Source: Aspidiotus rigidus
Lineage: Eukaryota; Arthropoda; Insecta; Hemiptera; Diaspididae
DNA: 64,000 nt
Direction of reading: 5' to 3'
Assembly: GCA_035079385.1 (NCBI GenBank)
Contig: JAVHKY010000056.1
Span: forward strand, 6,951,501 to 7,015,500
The position numbers and the translations under genes are program-made. Within the stretch, counting starts at the first letter, position 1. The number at the start of each line of letters is the position of its first letter. The notes under the pieces were generated by a model, which saw only the letters and a list, made by a program, of their open reading frames with translations, searched no databases and had not been told where the DNA came from. Below are positions 62,081 to 64,000 of the stretch, piece by piece.

Positions 62081-63735
62081 AGGAAGGAATGTTTCGTTTC
62101 GAAATGAATTCATATGTACAAAACGCAAGTTGCAACAGATGATTAATCAGGTGACAGCGGATTCCCCGCTGTCATTGCAATCATGCAATGGTATCTAATT
62201 TTTTTTTTTTTTCTTAGCCATAAGAAATTAAAGTTTGAGGGGAGTTTCTTCGTTGGACCAAGGGGATCACAAAACCTCTGTTGGAAGCAGTGCACCAGGT
62301 TTTCAATTACTGCGCAGAGAATCGCTATCATCTGCACGCGGAAGATCCGAAAAATTTCTGAGTGGCTTCAATCACAAAATAGAACAATTATTTATTGATT
62401 TTCAATTCACTCTTGAGAATGCGTGAGAAAGAATTCTGAGATTTGCTTCTATTTGATTCGAAAATCGAGGAAAGGCTTTTTTTGTACACATAAGCATAAT
62501 TTCATCGACAAGAAGCTCGATAACTGAATCGCTGAGTGATCTTTATTAGAAATGTTTGTGTAAAAGAATGCTGTTCAAAGAGTGGTAGCCTACATGGAAA
62601 GCCAAGTGTATGACGCAAAATAAGACTATACCTCAAGGAGAAAGAACTGCTTCGCTTCTCGCTTTTTTTAGGTATCCATTTTTCTACAGTCTTTCAGGAG
62701 CTTTGTAGATATCGCTTCCGACACATAGTTATACTGAACCTTTTTTTTTTTTTAAATCTGTTGGATAATACGAGTATTTAAATTTATTTTCAGGCGGATA
62801 TAGCATGAGCATGACAGGACTGAAAAAGTGTACGACTGCGAAATGTAACCTACAAATGGGAGAAGATTTGAACGGTACTACGTACTTGGTAACTGACGAC
62901 AAGAAATAACAACTGACAGATGGAAAAATTGTGAGGCGATTGAACTTTTTTTCGACGGCTTAAAATGTATTGAAATGATAAAATAGTGTGATCGAAAAAT
63001 GATATGCACGATTGCTCAGCACTAGGCAGGACTTTTACTTTTTTCAATCTGATTAGTATCCCCAAATAGGTAGTTCCTACAATTCGCTACCATAGGACGT
63101 AACTATCTTATGTTGCATACAAATGACATTTGATTTAAGATAGTTCTTCTAGAATATGAAAAAAAGTAGTACCTAAGTAAATGCACGAGAAGCGAATTTT
63201 CACTTTAATCACTTGTATTAAGAATGAATGTTTCTCAAAAAATAATGAGTTGAAAAATCGCCAACCGTGTCTCGTAATAAAATCGCACTTTACCATGTGT
63301 TGAGAAAAACAATTATTGCCTCTTATTATTCCTACATTGACTAAGTAAGTAAGTAAAGGTGAGTGAAAAATTATTATGACGCCAGAATAAAATTAATGCG
63401 CCACTAACAGATATTTTATTGTCGTTCATATTTGTATCACATCACCGTTTATTTACTATTAATCATCTTTCGATATTAATTGTCGTGCTTTATATGCAGT
63501 CCATTTAGATGTGAAGAAGTTGTCGTATTGAACATGTACTCTACCTAATAAGAATAAACATTTCCCTTACCAAAAAGTGTTGTTTTTACCAATTTGGAAG
63601 ATCGGCATCCTTTTGGTCAATCTATATCACTACACTTCCGCTTGAAGCTCTTCAAATTATTTTTATACTTCAATTAAATTCAAGATTTAATGTCAAGTTC
63701 GGACGACCAAATTATAACTATAGTTGAGCGACCTT
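62081..63735. other. Unclassified intergenic sequence
   Basis: No gene recognised. A polypyrimidine tract ending in CTTAG at 62201-62218 looks like a splice acceptor, but the following frames do not form a convincing exon. T-runs at 62202-62215 and 62742-62754. Confidence 0.4.
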
Positions 63736-64000
63736 TTCAAAAAACACTCACGCAGTCGCGTGAGTAGTACACGACTTTTCTTCTCACAATTTGAAACTCA
63801 TTGAGAGATTCACTTCTACTCCTTAGGGCTTAGACCAAATACCAATCACCTATCAATCGAGCCAAATATTTGTAAGAGTAGAATGAACAATAAAACTCAG
63901 TTTATAAAGTCTCTCGCCGTGATGTCACATCAACTGATAACAGAGTAGACATACCCATAATCCAATAAGGAAATAGAATGTTTTCTTCGTGACTACGAGC
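63736..64000 (+). repeat. R repeat module R1, copy running off the window
   Basis: Hairpin CTCACGCAGTCGCGTGAG at 63747-63764, then GTAGTACACGACTTTTC, and CCAATAAGGAAATAG near the end (63962). Confidence 0.75.

Noticed and set aside
61351..62198. Several overlapping frames encoding MIGGG repeats
   Set aside because: Frames arise from the 45-bp minisatellite, whose period is a multiple of three; indels break them repeatedly.
62201..62426. Exon-like acceptor followed by open frames
   Set aside because: The better peptide frame has a stop just after the acceptor, and the frame continuous with the acceptor has no protein-like character.

Overview
The window looks like AT-rich, non-coding-dominated nuclear DNA from an arthropod. 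The evidence is two clean spliced exons of an insect-type sugar (trehalose-like) transporter and a dense mix of eukaryotic transposable elements. The TE mix is compatible with a hemipteran such as a scale insect or mealybug, but no sequence here fixes the species. Nothing prokaryotic (operons, ribosome binding sites, CRISPR) is present.

Host genes: only one host gene is convincing, on the minus strand. A coding exon with the start codon (18662-18764) splices in phase 0 to a second exon (16814-16952). Together they encode the cytosolic N-terminus and first membrane segment of a Tret1-like MFS transporter. The remaining exons must lie left of the window or in long introns I could not resolve. 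A weaker exon-like segment lies at 35963-36036.

Layout: 0-2.6 kb, unclassified plus a foldback element. 2.67-7.75 kb, two copies of a long modular repeat (called R here) carrying inserted elements, one a 5'-truncated RNase H-bearing LINE. 7.7-9.7 kb, tandem repeats and another partial R copy. 9.68-13.26 kb, a MULE-type transposon with an intact 616-residue transposase, inserted into R. 13.6-14.1 kb, a smaller MULE-like MITE at the same spot of another R copy. 14.26-16.24 kb, a decayed Penelope-like element (PLE). 16.7-18.8 kb, the transporter exons. 19.7-20.9 kb, a CACTA/Chapaev-like non-autonomous element with an empty-site paralogue at 31.6 kb. 22.8-24.4 kb, a hAT pseudogene between direct repeats. 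25.69-28.04 kb, two Helitrons joined head to tail. 28.1-31 kb, a foldback, a 45-bp minisatellite and a MULE-derived TIR element. 31.6-34.7 kb, a large inverted duplication. 36-37.75 kb, R copies, one holding a hAT-like MITE. 38.7-39.5 kb, a LINE 3' end. 39.65-42.3 kb, a Helentron-type helicase plus endonuclease fragment. 42.7-45.2 kb, R modules with two MITEs. 46.5-47.4 kb, a GC-rich LTR/LINE-like block. 49-53 kb, Helitron remnants with nested TIR elements. 53.4-56.4 kb, a palindrome-array element, a PLE fragment with a well-formed hammerhead ribozyme and CCAAT array, and a MULE fragment. 57.7-60.7 kb, a hAT terminus and unrecognised ORFs. 60.8-62.1 kb, a TIR element next to a 45-bp repeat array. 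63.74 kb to the end, another R copy.

The most informative material is (i) a hammerhead ribozyme with complete core and paired stems at 54880-54936, with decayed relatives at 33.4, 60.9 and possibly 16.2 kb, each followed by AATAAA; (ii) several insertions whose empty sites are preserved in paralogous repeats inside the same window, giving exact boundaries and target duplications; (iii) a Helitron-Helitron tandem junction; and (iv) the R family, whose terminal hairpins and short subterminal inverted repeat resemble non-autonomous Helentrons.
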